Shown: one piece after another, positions 18,883 through 26,273 of the stretch
Layout of the letters: each line of letters starts with the position of its first letter
Position numbering within the stretch: the stretch's first letter is position 1
Assembly (NCBI GenBank): GCA_014378105.1
Contig: JACMOI010000124.1
Coordinates: 1-60,564, forward strand
Direction: 5' to 3'
DNA length: 60,564 nt
DNA from: Pseudopedobacter sp.
GTDB taxonomy: Bacteria; Bacteroidota; Bacteroidia; Sphingobacteriales; Sphingobacteriaceae
Notes under the pieces: model-generated
Told to the model about the DNA's origin: nothing
Databases searched by the model: none
What the model saw: the letters and a program-made list of their open reading frames with translations, nothing else
Translations under genes and position numbers: made by a program

Positions 18883-19830
18883 TTAATCGTAGCTATGTAA
18901 CACTTCGTCTACCCAAGCTTTCCCCCACTCTTCTTTTTCATTCTCTGTCCATAGTTCAGGGTAAAAAATCCTTTTTTGAAAACGTGGAGGGAGATATTTT
19001 TGCCAATTGGTGCCGCCCGTGGCTTTTATTTCTTGTGGTTCTCGGTTTAAATATCTTACTGCAGATTTATAATGCGCCAAAGGCCAATTTACATTGACCA
19101 AAACATCAAATCTGCGAAGTAAGATTTTTAATTCTTCATTGTCTTGTTCTAGACTCAAATAACTTTGCCACAAATTATTTGTTTTTACTTGTTGGGCTAA
19201 TTCTAAGAACTGCTTTTTGTACTTTTTCCAAAACTGTTTCAAAGTCAAAGTTTGCTTTCCAGTGGATAGTTCTGTTGCACCATCCTGCCAATAAATCTGT
19301 TTAAACTGATCTTCTAAAGGCGAGTTTTTTAAAGCTTCTCGCTGATCTTTTGCTACCAGATTAATAAAATCCGAAGCATAAATTTCAATCATTCGGTATT
19401 GCCCACTTTGGAAACCACTTGCCGGTAATAAAGACATCCTGAATTGCAAAAACTGATCTTTTTCCATCCCGTCGATCATAATAGAGAAAGAGTGAGTCAA
19501 AACTTCAAAATAATTATTTATCCGCTTTAAGCGGGATATTAAAAATGCAGTATTTAAACTTTCATGTTCTGTAATCTGTTTGCATTCATGAATCACTAGC
19601 TTAAAATAAAGCTCTGTAATTTGATGATATAGGATGAAGATTTCCTCATCCGGGAAGTGAGTTTTAGGTGTTTGCAAACTCAACAGAGTATCCAGATGGA
19701 TATAATCCCAATACGTCAGATAATCTGCGTGTAGCAAACCGTCTAAATAAGAAAGCATATCCTGCCCCATAGCAGCATATTTTTCTTGCAATTTTTCTAA
19801 TTTTTCTTGAATCTCTGGAGTGATGCTCAT
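18883..19830 (-). CDS. kynA: Tryptophan 2,3-dioxygenase family protein
   Basis: 315 residues. This haem enzyme opens the indole ring of tryptophan to N-formylkynurenine. Conserved blocks are LTYWDYIHLDTLLSLQTP (near 38-55), EEIFILYHQITELYFKLVIH, FRMSLLPASGFQSGQYRMIE and the closing ATGGTNWQKYLPPRFQKR. A His in PLAHYKSAVRYLN near 240-250 is the likely haem ligand. It is longer at the N-terminus than the Xanthomonas enzyme. No other kynurenine genes are in the window. Confidence 0.93.
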   Translation of the reverse strand: MSITPEIQEKLEKLQEKYAAMGQDMLSYLDGLLHADYLTYWDYIHLDTLLSLQTPKTHFPDEEIFILYHQITELYFKLVIHECKQITEHESLNTAFLISRLKRINNYFEVLTHSFSIMIDGMEKDQFLQFRMSLLPASGFQSGQYRMIEIYASDFINLVAKDQREALKNSPLEDQFKQIYWQDGATELSTGKQTLTLKQFWKKYKKQFLELAQQVKTNNLWQSYLSLEQDNEELKILLRRFDVLVNVNWPLAHYKSAVRYLNREPQEIKATGGTNWQKYLPPRFQKRIFYPELWTENEKEEWGKAWVDEVLHSYD

Positions 19831-19941
19831 GATTTTAATTAGCGTTTTGTGTGTAAAAATCGGAATAATATCTGGTTTTATAAGGTAGATAAATTTAAAC
19901 CTTATGATATGATTTGCTTAAATTTGGAGTTTAACGGATAT

Positions 19942-20985
19942 ATGAAAATGAGAAAATTCAATTGGAAAGCAATAGTAATTACGCTTTCTATTACGGGATT
20001 AAGTACCCTGGCTTGGGCTTGGGGAAGCTGGGGACATCATTATATAAACCACTCATCTATTCTCGCCTTGCCTGATCCTTTGCGTTCGTTTTTCTATAAC
20101 CATGCTAATTTTATTACCGAAGAGTCGGTAGTGCCGGATATTAGAAAATATACCATTGGCGATAAAGCCGAATTTCCTCGTCATTATATTGATTTAGAAG
20201 ATTATGGTGCAGATGCTATTCATACGTTACCCAAATATTTTAAAGAAGCAGAAGAAAAATTTGGTGCCGAAGAATTAAGTAAAAAAGGAACTTTGCCTTG
20301 GACTATTAATGAAATGGAAGCTAAACTTACCGATGCTTTCAAGAAAAAAAGTAAGAATGAAATTATTTTTTTGGCAGCAACGTTAGGTCATTACATTAGT
20401 GATGCCAATATGCCTTTACATACTTCATCCAACCATAACGGACAATTGACAGATCAAAAAGGAATTCATGCTTTATTTGAAGGTGAAATGCTGGAAATGT
20501 TTGGTAAAACCATCAATCTTAATATAGGTTCAGCGCCTTATTTTAAAGATGTTGACCAAACTACTTGGGATATGATTGAGGCTACTCATGCTACCGCAGA
20601 TACTTTATTGAAAGCAGAAGCCGACTTGAGAAAATCATTTCCAAGAAGAAATATTTATCGTTTAGATAGTGCCGATAGAGTTGTGAAAAATCAATATGGC
20701 GATTGGTATTTTAGTGATGATTACGTAAAAACTTTGCATCAAAATTTAGACGGATTATTGGAACGCAGATTTAGAGCCGCCATTTATTATACTGCTGGTT
20801 ATTGGTACACCGCTTGGGTAAATGCGGGTAAGCCAGATTTAAGCGATTTGGATGATGAAGAAACCACAAAGCGTAATCAAAAAACCTTAAAAAAGGAATT
20901 GAAACTTTGGAGAAAAGGCAAAACATTTGATTTAAAACCTGTTCCTGAGTTTAAGCTTATAAATTCAGACGATGCTCATGATTAA
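19942..20985 (+). CDS. Zinc-dependent phospholipase C / S1-P1 nuclease-like exported protein
   Basis: 347 residues from the ATG at 19942; the frame is open further upstream to 19849, but the signal peptide begins at this Met (MKMRKFNWKAIVITLSI). Cleavage after LAWA leaves a mature N-terminal Trp followed by GSWGHHYINH, which suits zinc ligation by the amino terminus as in the PLC/S1 nuclease fold. Further His/Asp clusters are LAATLGHYISDANMPLHTSSNHNG and ALFEGEMLEMFG, here given in parts: GHYISDANMPLHTS. Mature Bacteroidota members are periplasmic; the natural substrate is unknown. Its end overlaps the next start by 14 bases. Confidence 0.85.
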   Translation: MKMRKFNWKAIVITLSITGLSTLAWAWGSWGHHYINHSSILALPDPLRSFFYNHANFITEESVVPDIRKYTIGDKAEFPRHYIDLEDYGADAIHTLPKYFKEAEEKFGAEELSKKGTLPWTINEMEAKLTDAFKKKSKNEIIFLAATLGHYISDANMPLHTSSNHNGQLTDQKGIHALFEGEMLEMFGKTINLNIGSAPYFKDVDQTTWDMIEATHATADTLLKAEADLRKSFPRRNIYRLDSADRVVKNQYGDWYFSDDYVKTLHQNLDGLLERRFRAAIYYTAGYWYTAWVNAGKPDLSDLDDEETTKRNQKTLKKELKLWRKGKTFDLKPVPEFKLINSDDAHD

Positions 20986-21922
20986 AAGGATTTTTACTCT
21001 TTTATTTTTTATCGGCTTAAGCCAGATTTTGAATGCCCAAAGTTTTAAAATCATTCCTTTAGGTGTTTTAGGTGGAAGCGACGAAAGTAATCTTTCTTCC
21101 TACATGATTGCTCCAAAAGGAAGCGAAAATTATGTTTGCTTAGATGCGGGTACGCTTAAAGCGGGATTAGAAAAGGCAGTTAAGAAGCATGTATTTAAAG
21201 ATGCTGCTGCTGATGTTTTGAAAAAAAACATCAAAGGTTATCTGATTTCTCATGGTCATTTAGATCATTTATCGGGCTTAATTATGAATTCTCCGGACGA
21301 CAGTCCGAAAGCTATTTATGCCATGCATTACGTTATAGATGTTTTCAAAAAGCATTATTTTAGTTGGGATACTTGGGCAAATTTCGCAAACGAAGGTGAA
21401 AAGCCAGCTTTGGCGAAATACCATTATGTAAGTCTAAATCCTGACCAAGAAATTTCTTTAGAGAACACTTCCATGCTGGTTACACCATTTGAATTGAGTC
21501 ATTCCAAACCTTATCAAAGCACTGCTTTTCTTGTTCGTTCTAATCAGGATTATGTCTTGTACTTGGGGGATACTGGTGCAGATCGAATCGAGCAATCAGA
21601 CAAACTTAATCAACTTTGGAAAGCTGTTGCGCCACTCATAAAAAGTCATCAGTTAAAAGCCATACTAATAGAAGTTTCTTTTCCAAATGCTCGATCAGAG
21701 AAACAATTATTTGGGCATTTGACGCCGAAATTATTGATGGAAGAAATGCAGCATTTAAGTAATTACGCTGGAGCTGATGCGATGAAAAATTTGAATGTGG
21801 TCATCACCCACATGAAACCGGTAGAACACAATATCGAAACCATCAAGAAAGAAGTGAAAGCTGGAAATGAGTTGGGTTTAAACATCATCTTCCCTAAACA
21901 AGGTTTTTTAATTCATTTATAG
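20972..21922 (+). CDS. Exported class II 3',5'-cyclic-nucleotide phosphodiesterase-like protein
   Basis: 316 residues; signal peptide through LSQILNAQ. The metallo-beta-lactamase-type motif SHGHLDHLSG and later DTGADRIEQ and HLTPKLLMEEM, followed by VVITHMKP, match class II cyclic nucleotide phosphodiesterases (yeast PDE1, Vibrio CpdP type). These hydrolyse cAMP or cGMP; the exported location would mean action on periplasmic nucleotides. An alternative start is the Met at 20978. It overlaps the PLC-like gene upstream, so the two are probably expressed together. Confidence 0.85.
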   Translation: MLMIKRIFTLLFFIGLSQILNAQSFKIIPLGVLGGSDESNLSSYMIAPKGSENYVCLDAGTLKAGLEKAVKKHVFKDAAADVLKKNIKGYLISHGHLDHLSGLIMNSPDDSPKAIYAMHYVIDVFKKHYFSWDTWANFANEGEKPALAKYHYVSLNPDQEISLENTSMLVTPFELSHSKPYQSTAFLVRSNQDYVLYLGDTGADRIEQSDKLNQLWKAVAPLIKSHQLKAILIEVSFPNARSEKQLFGHLTPKLLMEEMQHLSNYAGADAMKNLNVVITHMKPVEHNIETIKKEVKAGNELGLNIIFPKQGFLIHL

Positions 21923-21942
21923 TTATCCATCAATTTATTTTC

Positions 21943-22644
21943 ATGAAAAAATTGCGTATTCATTATTTACAACATGTAGCTTTTGAAAATTTAGGATATA
22001 TTGAAGATTGGGCTTTACATCAAGGTTATGAACTAACAGTTACTAAATTATTTGAAAATTTCGAGCTTCCAAACATCCAAGAAATTGATTGGCTCATTAT
22101 TCTAGGCGGTCCAATGGGCGTGGAGGAAGAAGATAAATTTCCGTGGTTTAAGGCAGAGAAAGCATTTATAAAGCAAGCTATAGACGCAAAAAAAATAGTT
22201 TTAGGCATATGTTTAGGCGCACAACTTATTGCAGAGGTATTAGGAGGTAAAGTTTACAAAAATAAAGAAAAGGAAATAGGTTGGTTTGATGTTAATTTAA
22301 CTGAAGAGGGGAAATCTCATGTACTATTAAAAGATTTACCAGCTACTTTTAGCGTTTTTCATTGGCATGGCGACACTTTTGATATACCTGATGGTGCGCA
22401 ACATTTAATGTATAGCACTGCTTGTAAAAACCAAGCGTTCAGTTATCAAAATCATGTTTTAGCACTTCAATTTCATTTAGAAATTGGGCCAGAATTACTA
22501 AAAAATATGTTGTCTAATGAGCGGGAAGACTTAACCAAACATCCGTTTGTTCAAACTGAAGAAAGGATAATACATGAGCTCACAAATACGGTAGAAACAA
22601 ATGCTATCTTTAAAAATATATTGGATAAAGCAGCTTTTTTATAG
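21943..22644 (+). CDS. Class I glutamine amidotransferase-like protein
   Basis: 233 residues. The triad is visible: Cys90 in LGICLGAQ, and His and Glu in LQFHLEIGPE near 176-180. ILGGPMGVEEED is the upstream oxyanion-side loop. There is no synthetase domain, so it is one of the free-standing GATase proteins related to GMP-synthase subunits or gamma-glutamyl hydrolases; the substrate is unknown. It starts 20 bases after the phosphodiesterase. Confidence 0.9.
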   Translation: MKKLRIHYLQHVAFENLGYIEDWALHQGYELTVTKLFENFELPNIQEIDWLIILGGPMGVEEEDKFPWFKAEKAFIKQAIDAKKIVLGICLGAQLIAEVLGGKVYKNKEKEIGWFDVNLTEEGKSHVLLKDLPATFSVFHWHGDTFDIPDGAQHLMYSTACKNQAFSYQNHVLALQFHLEIGPELLKNMLSNEREDLTKHPFVQTEERIIHELTNTVETNAIFKNILDKAAFL

Positions 22645-22675
22645 CTGATACATTTCACTTAAACCTAAGAAAATC

Positions 22676-23089
22676 ATGTGGTGGATTTATGCTTTATTAG
22701 CTGCCTTCTTCGCTTCTTTAACCGCCATCTTCGCTAAAATTGGTGTGGCAAATGTCAATTCAGATTTAGCAACTGCCATCAGAACGGTCGTTATTTTGTT
22801 ATTGGCTTGGGCCATTGTTTTGGCAAGGGGAGAAATGAAAGGGATTAGTTTATTATCTAAGCATAATTTATTATTTTTAGGCTTATCTGGTTTGGCAACG
22901 GGGCTTTCTTGGATATTTTATTTTAAAGCTTTACAGATGGGAAAAGTCTCTCAAGTTGCGCCTATAGATAAACTGAGTGTGGCTTTAACCATCATTCTTT
23001 CCATTATTTTTTTAAATGAAACGCTGACTGTAAAAACCGCGATTGGCGCTATATTTATCATCATTGGTTCTTTGGTCATCATTTTCTAA
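22676..23089 (+). CDS. EamA-family membrane protein, single half-unit
   Basis: 137 residues with four or five membrane segments, e.g. WWIYALLAAFFASLTAIFA at the start and AIGAIFIIIGSLVIIF at the end. It contains the conserved EamA blocks FYFKALQMGKVSQVAPIDKLS and LNETLTVKTAIG in one copy (FYFKALQMGKVSQVAPIDK, LNETLTVKTA). Most DMT transporters have two EamA units and about 300 residues, so this one must act as a dimer, as small EamA or EmrE-type proteins do. The substrate is unknown. It precedes the fluoride riboswitch by 34 bases, but there is no evidence that it handles fluoride. Confidence 0.88.
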   Translation: MWWIYALLAAFFASLTAIFAKIGVANVNSDLATAIRTVVILLLAWAIVLARGEMKGISLLSKHNLLFLGLSGLATGLSWIFYFKALQMGKVSQVAPIDKLSVALTIILSIIFLNETLTVKTAIGAIFIIIGSLVIIF

Positions 23090-23123
23090 AAAAGAGTTTT
23101 ATATTTGATATCGATAATAATCA

Positions 23124-23181
23124 GGGTGATGGTGTTCCACCCATTTGAACCGACCAATTTTTTGGTATGATGACGCCTACC
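23124..23181 (+). promoter_or_regulatory. Fluoride riboswitch (crcB motif)
   Basis: GGGTG (23124-23128) pairs with CACCC (23138-23142) around the motif GATGGTGTTC. A second hairpin pairs ACCAA (23053-equivalent bases 23153-23157) with TTGGT (23162-23166). The conserved 3' element TGATGACGCCTAC ends at 23180. The pseudoknot is also present: GGTGT (23131-23135) can pair with ACGCC (23173-23177), including one G-U. This is the full architecture of the fluoride aptamer. The start codon of a CLC-F exporter lies about 30 bases downstream, which suggests control of translation or of transcription by fluoride. Confidence 0.92.
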
Positions 23182-23209
23182 GATAAAATAGTATTTTTTA
23201 TTTGTGGGT

Positions 23210-24583
23210 ATGTTTAAAAACAGCATTCAATCAGAACAGTATTCCATTTTCAAGCATCTTTTAAAGTGGACTTTATTCACTATTCCAGTTGGGTTAGTGA
23301 TTGGGAGTTTAGTTGCCTTATTTCTTTGGATGCTCAAAAGCGCCATTTTTTTTCGCTTTTCTCACACCTATTTGCTCTTCTTTTTGCCTTTGGCAGGAGT
23401 AGCCATTCATTTCATGTACAAGCTGTGGGGAAAATCTTCAGAAAAAGGGAATAACTTGATTATGGAAGAAATCCATGAGCCTGGCGGAGGCGTACCAGCC
23501 CGAATGGGTCCTTTGGTTTTAATCACTACCGTGATGACCCATCTTTTCGGGGGTTCCGCTGGTCGTGAAGGAACGGCAGTACAAATAGGTGGAAGTATCG
23601 CCCAGCTTTTTGCTTCGTGGTTTAAGATGAATCAAAGAGATGTTAAAACACTTTTACTAGCAGGAATTGCAGCAGGTTTTGGGGCGGTTTTCGGAACACC
23701 TTTAACAGGAGCCATTTTCGCCATTGAAGTGATTGCTTTAGGTCGTTTACAATACGATGCCATTATTCCGTGTTTGGTAGCCAGTTTAGTGGGCGATTTA
23801 ACGGTGGAAGCTTGGAATGTTCACCACACTTTGTATCACATCAGTTTTATAGAGAGTAAAGATTTTTTCCTTTCCAATTATTTGAAATGGGATATTTTAT
23901 TGATGGCTAAAATTGCAGGCGCATCGGTGGCTTTTGGCTTAGCCAGTTATCTTTTTGCCGAACTGGTCCATGCGATTAAGAACCTATTTAATTGTATTTT
24001 TAAAGTCAAATGGATGATTCCATTTTTTGGTGGAATAGCCATTATTTTGCTGTATTTTTTGGTGGGTAAACCCGATTATTTGAGTTTAGGCGTAGATGCT
24101 GAATATCCAGGAGCAATTACCATATCCTCTGCCTTCAGCCAAGGCGGAGCTGATGCTTTAAGCTGGCTTTGGAAAATCATTTTCACTACATTTACGCTAG
24201 CAACTGGCTTTAAAGGCGGCGAGGTGACCCCATTATTCTATATCGGAGCAACTTTAGGAAACTCTTTAGCCGATTTAATGAATGCACCTGTAAGTTTATT
24301 TGCAGCATTAGGTTTCATCGCTGTTTTTGCAGGAGCTACCAATACGCCTTTAGCTTGTACATTTATGGGTGTTGAATTATTTGGCGGTGAGTATGTTTTG
24401 TTCTTCGCTTTAGCTTGTTTTATTGCCTACTTCTTTAGCGGACATTCTGGAATTTATACCTCACAGCGAATCGCTGTACCTAAAATTTTCGATAGTTATT
24501 TTTCTAATGACACTTCTCTTAAAGATGCCCAAGCCAGAAGGAGTTCTTATTTAGGTATGAAGTTGGAAAAGTATAAGTTTTAA
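23210..24583 (+). CDS. CLC-F type fluoride/proton antiporter
   Basis: 457 residues from the ATG at 23210; a GTG six bases upstream is less likely. About ten membrane helices. The CLC gating Glu120 lies in GREGTAVQIGG, with Thr replacing the usual Pro, and the first filter segment is GGGVPARMG (92-100) instead of GSGIP. Both changes are typical of the CLC-F branch, which exports fluoride by proton exchange. TGFKGGEVTPLFYIGA is the later CLC block. The fluoride riboswitch just upstream supports the assignment. CLC-F proteins protect enolase and pyrophosphatase from fluoride. Confidence 0.93.
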   Translation: MFKNSIQSEQYSIFKHLLKWTLFTIPVGLVIGSLVALFLWMLKSAIFFRFSHTYLLFFLPLAGVAIHFMYKLWGKSSEKGNNLIMEEIHEPGGGVPARMGPLVLITTVMTHLFGGSAGREGTAVQIGGSIAQLFASWFKMNQRDVKTLLLAGIAAGFGAVFGTPLTGAIFAIEVIALGRLQYDAIIPCLVASLVGDLTVEAWNVHHTLYHISFIESKDFFLSNYLKWDILLMAKIAGASVAFGLASYLFAELVHAIKNLFNCIFKVKWMIPFFGGIAIILLYFLVGKPDYLSLGVDAEYPGAITISSAFSQGGADALSWLWKIIFTTFTLATGFKGGEVTPLFYIGATLGNSLADLMNAPVSLFAALGFIAVFAGATNTPLACTFMGVELFGGEYVLFFALACFIAYFFSGHSGIYTSQRIAVPKIFDSYFSNDTSLKDAQARRSSYLGMKLEKYKF

Positions 24584-24593
24584 TTTCTTTGTC

Positions 24594-24710
24594 ATGCTGT
24601 CCCGATGATTATCAGGATTATTTCAGCATTTTTAAAGCGTTCAATTGGGCAAAAGCTTCGTTAAATATTTTAAAGATGTACTCAAAGAGATCCCGAACTC
24701 AATTCGGGAT
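24594..24710. repeat. REP-like palindromic repeats
   Basis: Two hairpins lie between the fluoride exporter and the SDR gene. The first has outer arms ATGCTG (24594-24599) and CAGCAT (24624-24629), with imperfect inner pairing. The second is ATCCCGAA (24690-24697), loop CTCAA, TTCGGGAT (24703-24710). From memory, GTCATGCTG...CAGCAT elements are dispersed in many Bacteroidota genomes. They may also act as terminators. Confidence 0.6.
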
Positions 24711-24781
24711 TAAAAGATTCTTTTAAACAATCCTTCATTTATGGAGTTATTTTTGTAGAATCTAATACAAATGAAACAATC

Positions 24782-25489
24782 ATGCAAAACATTCAAAATA
24801 AAGTCGCTTTAATTACGGGCGCAAGTAAAGGAATAGGATATGGAATTGCCGAAGCTTTATTGAAGCAAGGTGTAAAAGTGGCGATTACCAGTCGTTCACA
24901 AAAAAGAGCAGATGAAGCTGCTAAAAAATTAGGTCCTGAGGTTTTAGCTATCGCTGCTGATGTTAAGGATTTTGTTTCGCAACAAAAAGCAGTTGAACAA
25001 ACCATTGCAAAATTCGGTCAATTAGATTTTTTAATCGCTAATGCTGGTGTAGGTCATTTTGCACCTATTGATGAAATGACTCCTGAGCTGTGGAACGATA
25101 CGATTGACACCAATTTAACAGGCGTTTTTTATAGTGTGAAAGCCGCTATTCCAGCTTTAAAGAAATCAGAAGGATATATCATTACCATTTCTAGTTTGGC
25201 AGGAACCAATTTCTTCCCAACTGCGTCGGCATATAATGCCAGCAAATTTGGTTTAACAGGCTTTTCACAAGCCATCATGTTAGATTTGCGCCAATACGGA
25301 ATCAAGGTAACTACGATTATGCCAGGTTCGGTCGCGACGCATTTTGCAGATCATACGCCGGATGCAGAAAAAGATGCTTGGAAAATCCAGCCAGAAGATA
25401 TTGGTCAAATGGTGACTGATTTATTTCAGATGAATCCGAGAACTTTACCAAGTAAGGTGGAAGTTAGACCTTTGAAAACTTCTAATTAG
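24782..25489 (+). CDS. SDR-family NAD(P)-dependent oxidoreductase
   Basis: 235 residues, classical short-chain dehydrogenase. The cofactor motif TGASKGIG is at 12-19, NAG at 87-89, and catalytic Ser138, Tyr151 and Lys155 are in place (ISSLAG, YNASKFG). The sequence resembles 3-oxoacyl-ACP reductase-like or glucose-dehydrogenase-like SDRs, and no substrate can be assigned. The gene ends within a palindrome shared with the convergent antitoxin gene; the two coding regions overlap by eight bases. Confidence 0.92.
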   Translation: MQNIQNKVALITGASKGIGYGIAEALLKQGVKVAITSRSQKRADEAAKKLGPEVLAIAADVKDFVSQQKAVEQTIAKFGQLDFLIANAGVGHFAPIDEMTPELWNDTIDTNLTGVFYSVKAAIPALKKSEGYIITISSLAGTNFFPTASAYNASKFGLTGFSQAIMLDLRQYGIKVTTIMPGSVATHFADHTPDAEKDAWKIQPEDIGQMVTDLFQMNPRTLPSKVEVRPLKTSN

Positions 25490-25493
25490 AAGT
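25478..25493. repeat. 16-bp perfect palindrome at overlapping convergent gene ends
   Basis: ACTTCTAATTAGAAGT reads the same on both strands. Both the SDR gene and the higA-like gene end inside it with TAG, so both proteins end in LKTSN. It could form a small hairpin in either transcript but lacks a T run. Confidence 0.8.
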
Positions 25494-25865
25494 CTTTAAT
25501 TGATATTCTTTTAATAGATAATTGGCAGGAATATTTAGTAATTGACTGAATTTCCTAATCATTGTTAAAGAAAGGGATTGTTTGTAATTTAAAACTTTAC
25601 TAACAGTTCCTTTATCTCCATAAACTTGAGCTAAATCAGCAGATTTATAACCGAAATCTTCCATTCTTATTTTAATGATTTCTATAGGGTCAACTTCTGG
25701 TAAAACAGAAACTGAATTTTCATAATCTGAAATTAAATGAACCAATAGAAGTTTTTCCTTATGTTCTAAAGTACCTTTTGAGGAAGATTTTAATTCTTCA
25801 TATCTTAAGATAGCTTTATTATATTCCTCTTCTGTTTCTATCAAAAACCAATTTTTTGTTTTCAT
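25482..25865 (-). CDS. higA: HigA-type helix-turn-helix antitoxin
   Basis: 127 residues. The N-terminal part (LIETEEEYNKAILRYEELK) is the toxin-facing region seen in HigA proteins of this size, and the C-terminal half is an Xre-like HTH (MEDFGYKSADLAQVYGDKGTVSKVLNY, split as FGYKSADLAQVYG and KGTVSKVLNYKQSLSL). It would neutralise the HigB toxin and repress the operon. It starts 10 bases after the toxin gene, the toxin-first order typical of higBA. Confidence 0.9.
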   Translation of the reverse strand: MKTKNWFLIETEEEYNKAILRYEELKSSSKGTLEHKEKLLLVHLISDYENSVSVLPEVDPIEIIKIRMEDFGYKSADLAQVYGDKGTVSKVLNYKQSLSLTMIRKFSQLLNIPANYLLKEYQLKTSN

Positions 25866-25875
25866 TCTCTAATCT

Positions 25876-26169
25876 TTAAATAGTTTCAGCGTTAATTTTA
25901 TCGTATTCAGTGTGAGTACCAATAAATCGTATTTCTACAATTTCATCTTCGTAATCAACTTCTACAACCAAGCGATATTTATTTCCCACAATTTTAAATC
26001 TAGCTCTACTATTCTTAATTACTTTTGCATTAGGAAAATCTTTTATTACATCTAATCTTTTTTTCCATTTGGCATTGACTACTATCTCTTTCCATGTTCT
26101 TAAATTTTTGCCTGCCTCAGAATGCTTTATTGAAAATAAATCCAACTTCTTTAAAAAGATGATTTTCAT
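25876..26169 (-). CDS. higB: HigB-type mRNA interferase toxin
   Basis: 97 residues from the ATG at 26169; the frame is open ten codons further up, but [16 protein letters not shown] is the usual family start. Family blocks are [42 protein letters not shown] and [12 protein letters not shown]. HigB toxins of the RelE fold cut mRNA on the ribosome. It is the first gene of the pair. Confidence 0.92.
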   Translation of the reverse strand: MKIIFLKKLDLFSIKHSEAGKNLRTWKEIVVNAKWKKRLDVIKDFPNAKVIKNSRARFKIVGNKYRLVVEVDYEDEIVEIRFIGTHTEYDKINAETI

Positions 26170-26211
26170 TAATAATAAACAAAATTTAAAACTATACAAT
26201 AATAGATATTA

Positions 26212-26228
26212 GTTGGTAAAAAACCAAC
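26212..26228. promoter_or_regulatory. Inverted repeat upstream of higB
   Basis: GTTGGT and ACCAAC are separated by five A residues, about 43 bases before the higB ATG. Possible roles are an operator for the HigA repressor or a weak terminator for the upstream phosphatase gene. Confidence 0.4.
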
Positions 26229-26273
26229 AATAAATTAACTTTTGTTTTTGTGAAATTAGTTTCTAGTAATAAT

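Noticed and set aside
18855..19097. Plus-strand 80-codon open frame
   Set aside because: It lies antisense to the end of the tryptophan dioxygenase gene and has no ribosome binding or family pattern.
19849..19941. N-terminal extension of the PLC-like protein
   Set aside because: The extension would put about 30 polar residues ahead of a clear signal peptide; the ATG at 19942 is better.
24594..24710. Transposon remnant with inverted ends
   Set aside because: The two hairpins have no transposase and fit dispersed REP-like repeats better.
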